From Punica granatum (Eukaryota > Streptophyta > Magnoliopsida > Myrtales > Lythraceae), in assembly GCF_007655135.1 (NCBI RefSeq), contig NC_045130.1, forward strand, positions 13,330,001 through 13,394,000: a stretch of DNA of 64,000 bases, written 5' to 3'. The notes below the pieces were generated by a model. The model did not search any database. It saw only the letters and a program-made list of their open reading frames with translations, and had not been told where the DNA came from. Shown in pieces: positions 23,652-35,460 of the stretch (positions are counted from its first letter, which is position 1; every line of letters starts with the position of its first letter). The position numbers and the translations under genes were made by a program.

Positions 23652-25510
23652 TCGTTCAATTATAACTATATATAAGTATTAGTCGTAGAGCCCGTGAATT
23701 GCACATGATTGTACATGTTCGATTTTTATACTTTTTTTAATATATGAGTGACATGGTAGAAAACTACATGCGTGACATGTTATATTATATGTGTGTTTTG
23801 AAATTTATAAACCATAATTTACCATCATTAAAACTATATATTAGATACATATATATGCGTGACGCGGTAGAAAACGCTTTCTATTTTTATAGATATAAGA
23901 TAGATACGATAACAAATTATGTCTATAAAAATTATGATCTGATTTATTTTTTTGAAAAACAAATATGGTAATAGACCTTTGAAAATACAAATATGATCTA
24001 TTTTTATAGATAAAATCCTACCAAAATTTAATATACATAATAGTTTATGTGACTCGCAGGTTAATGGAATCATGCAAAATATATAACGCATCATATTTAT
24101 AATGCGTTATAGAGAATATCTATATTTGTAACACAAACATCTATATCTATATGTTTTGAAAAATAAAAAAAAATCAAAAATTCATTTTCTAAAAACTGCT
24201 GAAAAAAATCGAAAAAATGACAATCAATTCCACGAATTATACAGCTTTAAAAAATATATAATTAAAAATTATTTTTTAAAGAAAGTCAAAATGATTAGAA
24301 TAATGACTGGTCCTGCAAATCTACATATTTTTAAAATTTTAAAAAATCAAAAATTCATTTTATTTTTTTTATAGAAAGTTAAAATAATTGACAAAATAAT
24401 GATGGATCCCTCAAATCTATGTCTATATATATTTTAAAATTTTAAAATAAATAAAAAATTGGATTTTAAAAGATGATAAAAATATCAAAAGTAACAACTG
24501 GTTCCAAAAATTATATGGCTTTAAAAAATTAAAAATTCTTTTTGAAAGAAAGTTAAAAGATAAAGAAGTTATTAGTTTGGAAATATTAGTTTATTTATCA
24601 TACTCATTATAGATATTGTAATAAAAAATAAAATATTATGTACATTTTTATCAAGAGGAACCATATCCATGTTGATTAAGTCATTATTCTTTGCGTTCAC
24701 TGCATCCTATAATTTATTCACTCTAACTTTTATTTTCCACGAATCTTTTTCAAGTGATAGCTCACTTAATAAAGTGTAAGACATGCTAAAAAATAAAAGA
24801 GAAAAAGTAATACATAAGTCAAAATTTTAAAAAATCTATACATTAATCAAAGAAGTACATTCTGATGGAGAACTGGGGAATAGGGAGTCTATGCAATCGT
24901 TACCTTGATTTGTTTAGCTCAGTTGTTTTCCGAAGCCTTTGTTCTTGGTGCTTCTCGTTTTATTGGGAGACCTTGGGATCCTTCTTTAGTAGACATATGT
25001 ACTATGTTTCTAAAATCTCTCTATATATAATATTATGTGTCACAGTTTAGGAGTAACAATCATCTATATATTTAGTCTATAATCTATAACATATATAAAA
25101 GTGTGAAGCTCACTTTTGTGTTTCTTGATTTCTTATAATTCCCATTTTAGACACCTCTTATGATTACCAATTGCGCTCATTCAATGCATGTGGACAATCC
25201 TGTAATCTCTATTGCAGTCTTTAAATGCATGTAAAAGAATATTTTAATTAATACCTCTTGATTATTTAGAAATATGACACTTCAATTTAATGGTGCCTTT
25301 TCATCAATATGATCATTCAATTGAATAGTGCCTTTTTAGAGATTAAATGATAGAATTTTCTTTTCCATAATGCACTTTTTTTAAAATTCATTTTTAAAAA
25401 GCTTATTTCTTGATCAAATAATCGAATATTTCCTTTTTGGCATGCAAATTTTTTAATTTTAAGTTACATGCAATACATCAAAAATATTATATCATATTAA
25501 TGGTCACAAA

Positions 25511-25677
25511 CGGGGGCGGAGCCAGTTAATTGGCAAGGGGGCAATTGTCCCCCTGAACTTTGAATTTTTTTAAAATTTTGTCCCAAAATAATATAAAATT
25601 AGTATTTTATCCTCTTGAAAAAGAATATTTATACACTATTTATATTAAAAAATGAATGAAAATCTTGTTCGGCCCCG
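25511..25677. mobile_element. hAT-type MITE, 167 bp
   Basis: Begins CGGGGGCGGAGCC and ends GGCCCCG, flanked by the perfect 8-bp repeat GTCACAAA (25503-25510 and 25678-25685). An 8-bp target duplication and GGGGCGGA-type ends are typical of plant hAT elements. Too short to code. Confidence 0.78.
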
Positions 25678-25799
25678 GTCACAAACAGTTATTTTTATAT
25701 TTTTCTGTCCATGAAAAACGGCACCCATTTACTTTATATTTCCTTTTTTGTGTCTAAGTATATACACAAAACGCAAAACGCAACTCTGCCAGTAGTCCT

Positions 25800-27770
25800 G
25801 CTTGCGCCTCCTCACCGCCAAAAGCAACTCTCTCCTGCACCTTTCTTTATCATTTGAAAATGGCAATGAAACTGCCCAACCGCCAGAGGCAACTTACTGC
25901 AACCCCATTCTCCCCAGAACAGAATTTGCCCTTAAAGGGGTCGGAAGGCGATTGCTCTGCAACACCTCTGTCGGGGGAAGCGTCTCTGCCTATTTGCAGT
26001 TCATCCCGTGTTTCTCATTCCAAAGATTTCTATGTTCTATTCTGCTCTGGGGTTCGGAACCAAAGGATCGAGTGATCATTGCATATCTCTTCTTCGTCGC
26101 CAGAATACGAGACTCAATGGTAGCTCCTGCTCGGTTTATGCATGCCATGTGTTTGACGAAACTCCTATTCCAAATTCCAAGGCATCTCTGTTTCCACTGG
26201 ACAGCTTCTTTCAGTGGGGTCTGCTAAATGTGATTCTAAAATTAATGTTCATAGGGCACAAGATATGATATTAATGATATTTTGGTTGCTAATTCTGTTG
26301 CCTCGACCATTAAATGATCGTGCTTTGTTTATGTGGACGATATAGAGGTTGAATTGTAGGATTTGAAGGGTTGGGCTGCCCTGGTTTTAATGGTTTTTGT
26401 GTTGCAGATAGGAAAGAGAAGGAGCAGAAAGGGGAATAAAATGTTTCCGGAGAGGTTAGAGAAGGCCGTCAACAATAATGATTTTTCAAAATTGTTGGAA
26501 TATCAGTTTGCTGGTCTTAAAACTAAATTTCATTTCATGGACGGATAGGTAAGTGTTCTTAAATTTAATCTCATGCCTTCCCCTAATTTTACTTATTATA
26601 TAATTTTACTTATTATAATACACTCCAATTACTTACTAACATGCACGAGACTTACTAATGTCAATTGAGAATTATATATGATGGTCATATAATTGTTTCT
26701 TTTTTAGAACCATTTGTGTTTTCAGATTTCTCTTCAGCAGCATATCAATTGAATTTACCTAAATTGTCAACCCTCCATTCGTCGGATCATCATTAATCAG
26801 TATGTATTTTTCTTACCCCTTCATTGATTTACATATAGAAGCAAGACAATGAGTAGTTAATATCTTAACTAGAGGATCATTCCAGCCTCTCTTTTCAGGC
26901 AATCCCTTCATTATTTCTCTTAATTCTGGTTTTTTTGCTCATGTATGGACTGAATGGGTTAGGAGAAGGGTGGGGTTAACCGTGCACAAGCTGTTAACTT
27001 TGTTGGTGATACATAGTGCGATTATGATTTCTGTAGTTCATTTCATGACTAGTTAATGTACTACGATGCTTAATTCTCATAAAAAGGAATTGGCAGCTCA
27101 AAACAATTCTTTTGTTTTTTGTTTTTTTACTGTTCAGACCGTCATTAATTTATTTATTGGGCTTATCAATGATCTAATTGTTTCATTATAACATGGAAAA
27201 CTATAGAGGATATTTAACATGGATGATCAAATAGTTCTGGGTATTTTACACTGAGTGTAAGTTGTTTCACATTAATTAATGGATAGTTTTGGATCTTACT
27301 TTGGACAATTGCCAAGGAAATTGAGCATGAAAGATGCCGCGCAAGACTTGAATTAGCTGTTCAAATCAATAATTGTTGGTCTTCTTGATTGTTCATTTAT
27401 TGACATATTAATCTTATGGAACTCATCACTTTATTCTTACAGGTTGCAGCCCATGCGACACTCAATTGACAGTAAATAGCTGCATCTCGACTTCCGAGAG
27501 GCAGTCTCTCAGTTTTATGGTGATAATCTAGCCTGCTACTGAAATATTTGTCCTGATTTTTGGGTACACTGGCTCCTTATTTTGTAATTACTAATCATCT
27601 GGCTGTTCGTGTTTGTTTGGAGCTTTGGGCTGATAGATGTATAAGCTTCTGGAACCTTTATGTGTAAATTTCTAATGGTGACCAAAATATTGTACTCTCT
27701 CAATTGAATGAGTTTTGATATGTAAGGATGATGTTTGAAGTACAAGTAAGAAAGCACTTCTGTCTTTATA
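25800..27770 (+). other. Possible spliced transcript or decayed gene
   Basis: A moderately GC-rich start (25800-26230) with several overlapping short open frames is followed by T-rich intron-like DNA and exon-like segments with good borders: 26408-26548 (TTGCAG|ATAGG ... GGATAG|GTAAGTG) and one opening after TTACAG at about 27442. Joining them gives no long frame. I do not recognise a protein. It could be a non-coding RNA, a decayed gene or chance. Confidence 0.25.
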
Positions 27771-27970
27771 CTTGGATCGAGGTATACTATTCTTAATTTC
27801 TGTTGGGTTGTACAAAGAACCTGATAGAATGAAGGCTTACTGGAAAAAACTAAGATTCCAATGTGAAGCTCATTTAGGTAGTGTTTTGTTCGGGTATTGT
27901 TAGATTCAATTTGGTTCTAATATCATCAAATTAATTGTAAATTACTGGAAAAGTAAGTCTGGGACATTTA
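27771..27970. other. Short intergenic interval before MITE copy 3
   Basis: Plain intergenic sequence; nothing is seen in it apart from the TTA target site at its end (27968-27970). Confidence 0.4.
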
Positions 27971-28202
27971 TGGCTTGTTTGGTTTCATAGTTAGATTTTA
28001 AAATTTCACTTTAACTTAATTCTATTCGTAACAAAACAAAATAATTTATATAAAGTCAAAGGGTAGGTCTCATTTATACTACTATTTTTCTACAACAAAA
28101 CAAAATAACTTATACAAAGTCAAAGGGTGAACCCCATTTATACCACTCTTTTTCAAAATCAAAATCTGATTTTAAAATCAAATTTTGAAACCAAACGCAA
28201 CA
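27971..28202. mobile_element. Tourist-like MITE, copy 3
   Basis: A 232-bp element, the same length as copy 1. Ends TGGCTTGTTTGGTTTCA and TGAAACCAAACGCAACA, flanked by TTA on both sides (27968-27970 and 28203-28205). Interior blocks match copies 1 and 2. Confidence 0.88.
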
Positions 28203-28839
28203 TTACATTTTTAGAAGTGTTATATTACGTGCTTGAAGTACATTATAATCCACACAGTAATTTAATATTATGGTATTTGGTAAGAGAAGTGCATTGATTT
28301 GAAAGATATGTAATTTTACTATGTCTTTATTTCTATTTCTTTATACAAGCCCTCATACACATGCGAAGGTGATTGCTCTCGCGCTAGGAACAAACACGAT
28401 ATTGGATTAACAGTTAAAACATTATTGGATTAACAGTTTAAAACATGGGATCTCGTCTTTCATAATTTATTTACCAAATTTTGCCGTTTCAACATGATAT
28501 TGAAATGTGAATCTGTGATTTATCTAAGTGATATGTTGCTCTCTTAAGATGAATCATATGTTGTAGGCAAATTGATTTAAATTATAGATTTTGTAGTTGC
28601 TCTATAACATTGTTTAATGGTTTTTCTAACTTTCATGTTTATTTCATATTCTTTCAATTGAATGCTTTGTATGAGCTAGTTTTGCGCAATTTATCTATTG
28701 ATCAAGTCAAATAACTTTTTAAGTAATAGTGACTGCATATCAAGTCAAATAACTTTTTAAGTAATAGTTACACAATATATATATATATATATATATATAG
28801 CGTTAGCTTCAAATAAAAAACCTGCATCTCTTCACTTTC
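28203..28839. repeat. AT-rich intergenic DNA with a short direct repeat and (TA)n
   Basis: ATCAAGTCAAATAACTTTTT followed by AAGTAATAG occurs twice (about 28701 and 28739), and a (AT)n run occupies about 28773-28799. No gene seen. Confidence 0.7.
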
Positions 28840-28843
28840 TTGC

Positions 28844-31050
28844 ATGCTCCTTACCGTTTCAATCAATCCCATTGTCTTTTCTCCAACCGCCTGCTCCATG
28901 CCCACTGGCCATTTGCCTTTTGTCGTCGCCATAATGCACCCAAGCCTCTCTCAGTACTCGCAGCACTTCGGAGATCTGCGTCAGGGCAGCGGAAAGTATT
29001 CGTGCCCCTTGCTGATCCATCCTCCAAGAGACCAGTCTCGGTGCCAGTGCCATCTACAGCCCAATGCGTTCAGTTTTCGCCACTACGAGTCACCAGTGCA
29101 TGATCAAATCCATCGGTTAGATTGCCCTGCTTTGCTGAAGTTATGTAATGCATTTTCTCTCAGATCAACTGTTTTTGCGTGCCCCAAAATTGTATAAAAT
29201 GCCCTTAAAGACTGCTATGACCGTTCTGTCACTTACCCTTCTTCCCCACATATAATTCGTTAGAATTGTTGCTCTTCCCCTGAGTTTGCTTGCAGCCTAT
29301 GTTTCCACAGCAAATCGGGAGTTCCTTCAATGTAAGCCAACTTTTAGCAATGTTTCATGTGCTCTGTATTTTGTGTTCATCTTCGATTTCTACTTGTTTT
29401 CTACTTGCTTATCAGAATGCAACTATGAATGAGCAATTCAGATTTGTTACTGCTAACACATCTCTAGGTAATCTCTTTTTTTAATCAATCTCATCCAGTA
29501 CAACATTTTCTTTCCCTTATTTCTTAATAATTATCTAATATATCTCGTGGCTCATTCTCTGAGAATTTCAAAGAAGTGATATTCACTATGACTGAAATGT
29601 TTGTTTGCTATCTGATTATGTTTGTTTTGTGTTTGTTACAAAGGACCATGTTTTTCTGACCAGTTTGTTCAATTTTCTTCTAGCATAAATAAAGCCTCCG
29701 AGTATAATTTTTCAAGTTAAATGTGAGTTTCTTGGGCTCCCAGATAGTAATACTACCTAAACTAGGTCTAGCTATTTTGTTTCTCTCTATCTGTTATTTC
29801 CATAAATTGGCAAATTTCTAAGAACATAAATTCAACTGTCACCGCTAACCTTGTTAAGCACGATCATAGCATCTTGGTTGGATGCAGATATGGACTGTGC
29901 TTCATTAAAAATATTGGTTCCCGATTATCTATAGCTAGGTTACTTGCAATTACTCATTCGTTTGTGGGTTTGTGGTTATTTGAAGATCCATCTCAAAATC
30001 CATATATTCTCTTGTTACCCTCACCTTTATTTGCTTGCTTTCTGGACATAAGAAGTTAAGAGAATTGGGAGGACTTGTCCTGACACATTTTAGTTATCAT
30101 TACTTACGTGTCATTCCTTGTTTCCTTAAATGTAGAAAGGTGCTTGATAATATGCTTAAGTTTTTATGGTGAAAGTTTTCGTAATTGATAATCTATTGCC
30201 TCTCTTTTCCAATATAAAGTCCTAAGATGCAGTATGTATAACAAGCATGGTCTCTCTCTGTGTCTGTTCTTTGTTTAGTTTTTGCCATTTATTTAGTTAT
30301 GGATCTTTATTTTAGATTTATTATTATGTTATTTTTGGAATTGCGAGGTTACTTCTCGTGAGACTTGTGAAAGATGAAATGTGTTTGTAATTTCACTTCC
30401 GAACCTCAGGTTTGGATTGTGGTGACGCAAGGGATTTGATGGCATGGTTTCTTTCCTGTATATCAAGGCAATTTAGCGTGAACAATCGTGATGCTTTATC
30501 AGTTTACTCTTTTTAATCTGTTATTACCCGCTTTGTTTTTATTAGATAATTCTAATGGGAAAAGAGTGCCTCAGCTTTCAGTTTAGTTAATCACCAATGC
30601 CATGTTAATGCCTTTGTAGTTCTCTATAACTCTAACCTTTCAGTGGTTTGATTTGTTCACAGTTTCATGTTGGCTTGATGGGCCTGTTGGGTGTGATTTT
30701 GCAATGTTGCAGATTGCAAATTTTGTCTTTGAGAGTTCGTTCCATCTATCCGTTTGATTATTCTTGCAATTCTTAGCTTCCCGCAAGTCCATCTCTCTTT
30801 GTGCACTTTTTGTTTTTCTTCTTTGTGTTTGCTTTACAGAAATAGAGGCAAGTCTCTAATAGATGTATAACGATCCATTGAGGTGAATGACCAAGGGAGG
30901 TGCTTTGTCTCTCATGTTATGTTTCGGATAATCTAAGTGGGATTTTTGTTGATGATGGATTGGTTTTGCATAATTCTATTTGGTTGAAGTACTTTTAAGT
31001 TTTTCTTGGATTGTAATTGTAATTTGTTTATACACTACGACATGATGAGT
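28844..31050 (+). other. Candidate multi-exon gene with tiny exons, unrecognised
   Basis: A GC-richer opening segment holds an ATG frame at 28844-29197 (117 codons, no known domain). Three short segments follow with good borders: about 29294-29330 (TTGCAG|CCTATG ... TTCAAT|GTAAGC), 29417-29466 (ATCAG|AATGCA ... TCTCTAG|GTAATC) and one opening after GATGCAG at about 29887. They join in frame to read PMFPQQIGSSFN, NATMNEQFRFVTANTSL, then DMDCASLKILVPDYL and a stop. How the first segment joins is not solved, since the ATG frame does not fit in phase. It could be a real small gene, a decayed copy or coincidence. Confidence 0.3.
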
Positions 31051-31674
31051 ACTTATTTGGTGTCCTAATTTTTAGCATATTATATATATATATTGTTTTT
31101 GCGTCATTTATGTCTTTTATTTATTAATTAATTATATATCACTCGATATATATCTATGGGGTGTTGGCCTGGTAAACTTATACGAGGTTGACATATGAAC
31201 TTGATAGGGCCTTAATGGATCTCAGTCAAGCTTTTTGGATTGTGATAGATCGCCTAACTGACCTTGTTTGCGATCGCTTTGCCTGAGGTTGTCCGATCTC
31301 CATCGGGGTCATCGAGCCTCGATGATGCTCAGACAAATCTCACTTGGAGGTCATTGGATTTGGAGCTAAATGCAATCTATAACGATCGGGGTTGTAGGCT
31401 GAACTAATTTCAGCCAAGATCATGGATCTTGACGAGCCCTGATATCCAAACATATCCTAATAATATATGTAATTATTCTTACAATTAATTTAAGGATACA
31501 TTGGTCATTAGACTTTCATATTCCAATAACATTTATTCTCGACACTAACCCGTACTATGTACGGTATATATTAAACCACACGTACGGTATATATTAAATT
31601 ACATAATTGACAAATGAACTAAAATAAAAGAAATTTTCATTTCCCATTTTCCGGTCGAGTGTGATTTTTCGATA
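31051..31674. other. Intergenic, no supported gene
   Basis: (TA)n and AT-rich at 31078-31145, then a GC-richer patch (31190-31440) of uncertain origin. A self-complementary CCGTACTATGTACGG lies at 31551. Confidence 0.35.
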
Positions 31675-31857
31675 AGGTTAATTACAATGGGAAACTAAAT
31701 TATATATTCAAATTGCATTCAAAACTCTTGGATTTGAGTCTTATGAATAGAAAGAATCATATTGGGAGAGCTTTACACTTTAGTGAATCGATCTGACTCG
31801 ACTGGATTAGTCGGAACTCATTAAGTTTTCGGATATCATAGTGCAAACTGAAAAAAA
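31675..31857 (+). mobile_element. tRNA-related SINE (family A), divergent copy
   Basis: Aligns in order with the other family A copies: CTTGGATTTGAGTCTTATGA, ATTGGGAGAGCTTTACAC, GACTGGATTAGTCGGAACTC and GGATATCATAGTGCAAACTG, ending in an A-run. The 5' part is diverged and no target duplication was found, so bounds are approximate. Confidence 0.6.
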
Positions 31858-32881
31858 CACTTCTGCACTACCACGAAACATGAATATTCACACTAATATG
31901 AGTTATATTATACCATACAAAAGATGTCCTTCAACACTTCCCCACTACCACAAAGAATTGTTTTGCTGGATTACCAAAAAGAATTATCCTTTATGCAAAA
32001 CGGTATCACGTATGTATTGGTTATATATATATATGTAAAATTTTAAATATGCCAACTATGATAATATTGCTTTGTGCAAGCCGGATTGACAACTAATTAT
32101 GGACCATTTTGTATTGACATGGAATGAACTAAAGAAGTAATGCATGAGTAACACACGTGGCCCATTATACTAATAAAAGATTTAAAAATTCGGATTTTAT
32201 CATACAGTATATTTTAAAAAAAATTAAAAAAATCTCATTTATTAAAAATTAAAAAATTCGAGAAAATTTTATTCAGCTATTCGAGCGATCTAAGGTCATT
32301 CATTCGGGCCTACCACATTTGTGCTCTCTCTCTCTCTCTATCTATATATATATATATATATATATGAAAGCATGACAAAGGTGACCTAGCTATGTGGCCT
32401 CAGAATTCTCTATTTTCGATTAGAATTTTCTCCCTTTCTTTAGTTTATTAAAAAATAATTTTTTGAATTTGTAGAAATATATAGATATAGATTTGTGGGA
32501 CATTTCTTTATTTTTCTAAATTTTTTAATTTTTTTTCAATTTTTAAAAATTTGAAAAGATATAAATAAAGATTTGTGGGACCTATTGATAGTTTCTTGGA
32601 TTTTTAAGCTTTTAAAAAAATAGATACAGATTATGGGAATGATATTTTTTATTTTTTCAAATTTTTTAAAGTTATGAATATTTTATGAGAAAATCTAGAT
32701 AAAGCAAGTCATGTAATTTGCTTTTCAAAAATTAAATTAAATCATATTTCGAGAGGTATGATGTGTTATATGCATTTGCTTTTCAAAAACGAATCATATT
32801 ATTATTTTTATATAAATGTAGATATGATTTGTTATCTATATTATATTCTGCGTAATACATTATAAATAATGGAGGTATTAC
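31858..32881. other. AT-rich intergenic DNA
   Basis: Low-complexity AT-rich sequence, including a TC run followed by a (TA)n microsatellite at about 32323-32364. No gene seen. Confidence 0.5.
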
Positions 32882-33433
32882 TAGTGTTATCAGAACCAGA
32901 TTGGATATTGAACTAGTTGAGGTATGGGTTCATGAGCTTATGGGTTCAACAAGAGTTTGATGGGGACCACGCGTTTAATTAAAAATTAAATAAATAATAA
33001 TATTACCAATGAAAATGATTATAATTTGATATATATGCAATAATTATAATATTACTAAGAAAAACAATTAAAATATGGTTATGAATAGACATTTAGGAAA
33101 GTCATTGAGATAAATGACAAAGGAATGATAAAAGATGCACGACAAAAAGTTAATAGCTCAGTGGATTTCTGTGAGAAAGAGTTCACTGTAATAGCTTCGA
33201 GGTTTAAGGTTCAATTCCTTCTCCAATCATAAAAAATTTTGACAATTTTTAAAAATAAAGAGAACTCGTAGAATCGGCCGGTTCACGTGAGTTTTCTTGA
33301 AAAACGGCCCGGTTTTTTGGGTTCATGGGTCAATTCATACACTTTGGGTCCATAAGTAGCCAGACCGGTCATAGAGTCGGTTCTCGATTCGACCGATCGA
33401 GCCTTCCGATCCGATCCGGTTCTGAAAGCAGTG
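32882..33433. mobile_element. hAT-type non-autonomous element, 552 bp
   Basis: Ends TAGTGTTATCAGAACC on the left and GGTTCTGAAAGCAGTG on the right (its complement is CACTGCTTTCAGAACC), inside a perfect 8-bp direct repeat GGTATTAC (32874-32881 and 33434-33441). Subterminal DNA is rich in CCGGTT and GGTTCATGGG-type words, some inverted between the ends. No transposase. A tRNA-like segment lies inside. Confidence 0.85.
33150..33222 (+). other. tRNA-like segment with A and B boxes inside a hAT element
   Basis: TAGCTCAGTGG (33154-33164) fits the tRNA A box and GGTTCAATTCC (33208-33218) fits the B box, about 44 bases apart, close to normal tRNA spacing. Acceptor-stem pairing is not convincing, so I do not call a functional tRNA. 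It may be a SINE head or a tRNA pseudogene. Confidence 0.5.
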
Positions 33434-33737
33434 GGTATTACACACAAACTGTAATTTATTCGGCACTTAAAAATGTTGCTATTGTTGGAGTTCTTCAATT
33501 TTACGCACGAGCTTGAAGTTGTATTCTCGACTTTTTACTTTTTCTCACATAGAAACTTTGTTTGATTTCAAGATTTATATTGATTTATTTTCTTTTTATA
33601 ATTTTTTTCTTATTGTATTCGTGAAATTAAATAACCATAATCAATATATGTAATAAGATAATTTTTTTATTGATTGGAAATCACTATTATCAACAATTTA
33701 CAACACATATTTTATATATGATAAATTAATGGGAAAA

Positions 33738-33781
33738 AAAACACGTTCTATTCTGTGCAATGCACGAGCGCCATGACTAGT
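33738..33781 (+). mobile_element. Helitron-like 3' end candidate
   Basis: The palindrome GTGCAATGCAC is followed after a short spacer by CATGACTAGT and then T-rich DNA. A hairpin followed by CTAGT is the form of Helitron 3' ends. No matching 5' end identified. Confidence 0.4.
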
Positions 33782-34196
33782 ATTATATATATATATATCC
33801 GTAAATTTGTAATCTAATTTATGTATGAAGATAAGTAACACAATAAATTTAGTCATCATCATTCTAACTACTAAATATAATAAATTAAATTCGAATAAGC
33901 ATCGCTTTACAACTTTTGAAGATTTAATTAAATTCATTTAATATTGTCCATATTTTACTGAAATTAGCATATACTCTTCTTTTTCTTATTTTAATTTTTA
34001 TGAAAGGGTCACTTGTCCATACCATATATATCATAATTTAAATAAGCACAAAGAGCGAAATTCTAGGAGATTGTCAGTCCCCTGATGAGGTGGTGGCCAT
34101 TGGCACGTTACCAGATAAAACAACCTGGCAAGTATTGGGGATGAAATTAAGAGATGGTATAATACAATGACATATTTTATAAATTTTATAAATTGA

Positions 34197-34934
34197 ATGA
34201 TCTTTTCACCCCTCAAAATATCGTATGACACGTATATGACCCACCTTATTTTTTAAGGTGATGAGGGGAAACTATGTAAAATTTTAAAGGTTGGGAGGAA
34301 CTCCATGACTACCCTGGAGGTCCTTCTGGGGTTAAATTGCATTTTAATCGTAATTTTTTTTAAAAAAAAATAAAGCATGTTACTTTGGCCAATAAAAAAT
34401 GGAGTACGTTTACAAGGATATAATCGGAATTAAAATGTACGTGCTGACTGGGAGGGAGGTTGTATCTGAAAGAGAGTTGACTCGAGTCATCGCCGTCTAT
34501 TCACACAAAATTTGGAGTTATATACTTCCAAACAAGCCAAAGGAGATGTGAAAAGAATCAAAATAACTGAAAACTATACCCCCAATAAAAAAAAATCCAG
34601 AGCTAAAAGGAAACGTGCAACAACGTTTGTATTTTGTTTATTTATATTATCTGAAAAAATATTTAATGAGTATTATACATTCACTACTAAATAATGATCT
34701 TTTCACCCCTCAAAATATCACATGACACGTATATGACCCACCTTATTTTTCAAGGTGATGAGGGGAAATTATGTAAAATTTTAAACATTGGGAGGAACTC
34801 CTTGAATACCTCTGGAGGTCCTTCTAGGGCTAAACTACATTTTACTCGTAAAATAAAAAAAATAAAGTATGTTTTTTTGGCCAATAAAAAATGGAGTACA
34901 TTCACAAGGATATAGTTGGAATTAAAATGTACGT
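34197..34934 (+). repeat. Two ~245-bp direct repeats, 497 bp apart
   Basis: 34197-34442 and 34694-34934 are closely similar, both starting ATGATCTTTTCACCCCTCAA and ending AAAATGTACGT. The 250-bp spacer is unrelated. Neither TG...CA ends nor a primer-binding site is evident, so a segmental duplication is as likely as a small LTR element. Confidence 0.85.
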
Positions 34935-35116
34935 TCTATTCCGCCAGATCCAACAACCAATCTGACCCCCATTTGTATTCCGCCGGCTCCAATTGCCAAT
35001 CAAAACCCTATTTGTATTCTCCCGGATTAGCAGCTGATCAGGGCCCCATTTACATTCTGCTAGGTTCAGCGGCCGATCAGGCCTATTTTGTAATCCGTCG
35101 GATCCAGCGATCCCAT
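34935..35116 (+). repeat. Degenerate ~39-bp minisatellite, about five units
   Basis: Units share a TTTGTATTCCGCCGG-like start and a CCAATCA/CGATCAGG-like end, then CCCCAT or CCTAT. Because units are close to a multiple of three, both strands stay open and give repetitive short peptides; I do not regard these as genes. Confidence 0.7.
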
Positions 35117-35460
35117 GGCTATAATCAAATGACACCACCAGCGCACTCAATCATACCATAACGTCCTCTTACTTAACATGTCCACAATCAAATCCTCAAT
35201 AATAATCTTTCATAATATATTTTCCCAAATTAACCCATATAATTATATATATATATATATAAATGTATCATTTCACAATGAAATAAAGTATTCACTAAAA
35301 TCCCCAAAAATAACTCAACGAGTTAAGCCTTCTAGACGCAAGGGTTCAGTCTCTTCGGTCTCTATATCCCATAAGCATGACAATCATTAAGTTATATCAA
35401 GTTCTTACTCTATATATATCAAGTTCATACTGACAAATGGTAACACATCATCCTTAAAGA

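Larger units (their letters stand above)
22167..25502. other. AT-rich intergenic region, no supported gene
   Basis: Very AT-rich from about 23600 to 25450. The short open frames there are low-complexity and rich in Lys, Ile and Asn, with no recognised domain. It contains the MULE-like fragment and Helitron-like end listed separately. Confidence 0.45.

Noticed and set aside
23600..25450. Several small Lys/Ile/Asn-rich open frames
   Set aside because: Expected by chance in extremely AT-rich DNA, and no conserved features.
25802..26268. Overlapping frames, one with a VFDETP-like phrase reminiscent of PPR proteins
   Set aside because: Only a single short phrase, no PPR repeat periodicity, and three frames overlap. 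Not enough to call a PPR gene or pseudogene.
33150..33222. Functional tRNA gene
   Set aside because: The A and B boxes are good, but acceptor and anticodon stems do not pair convincingly, and it lies inside a transposon.
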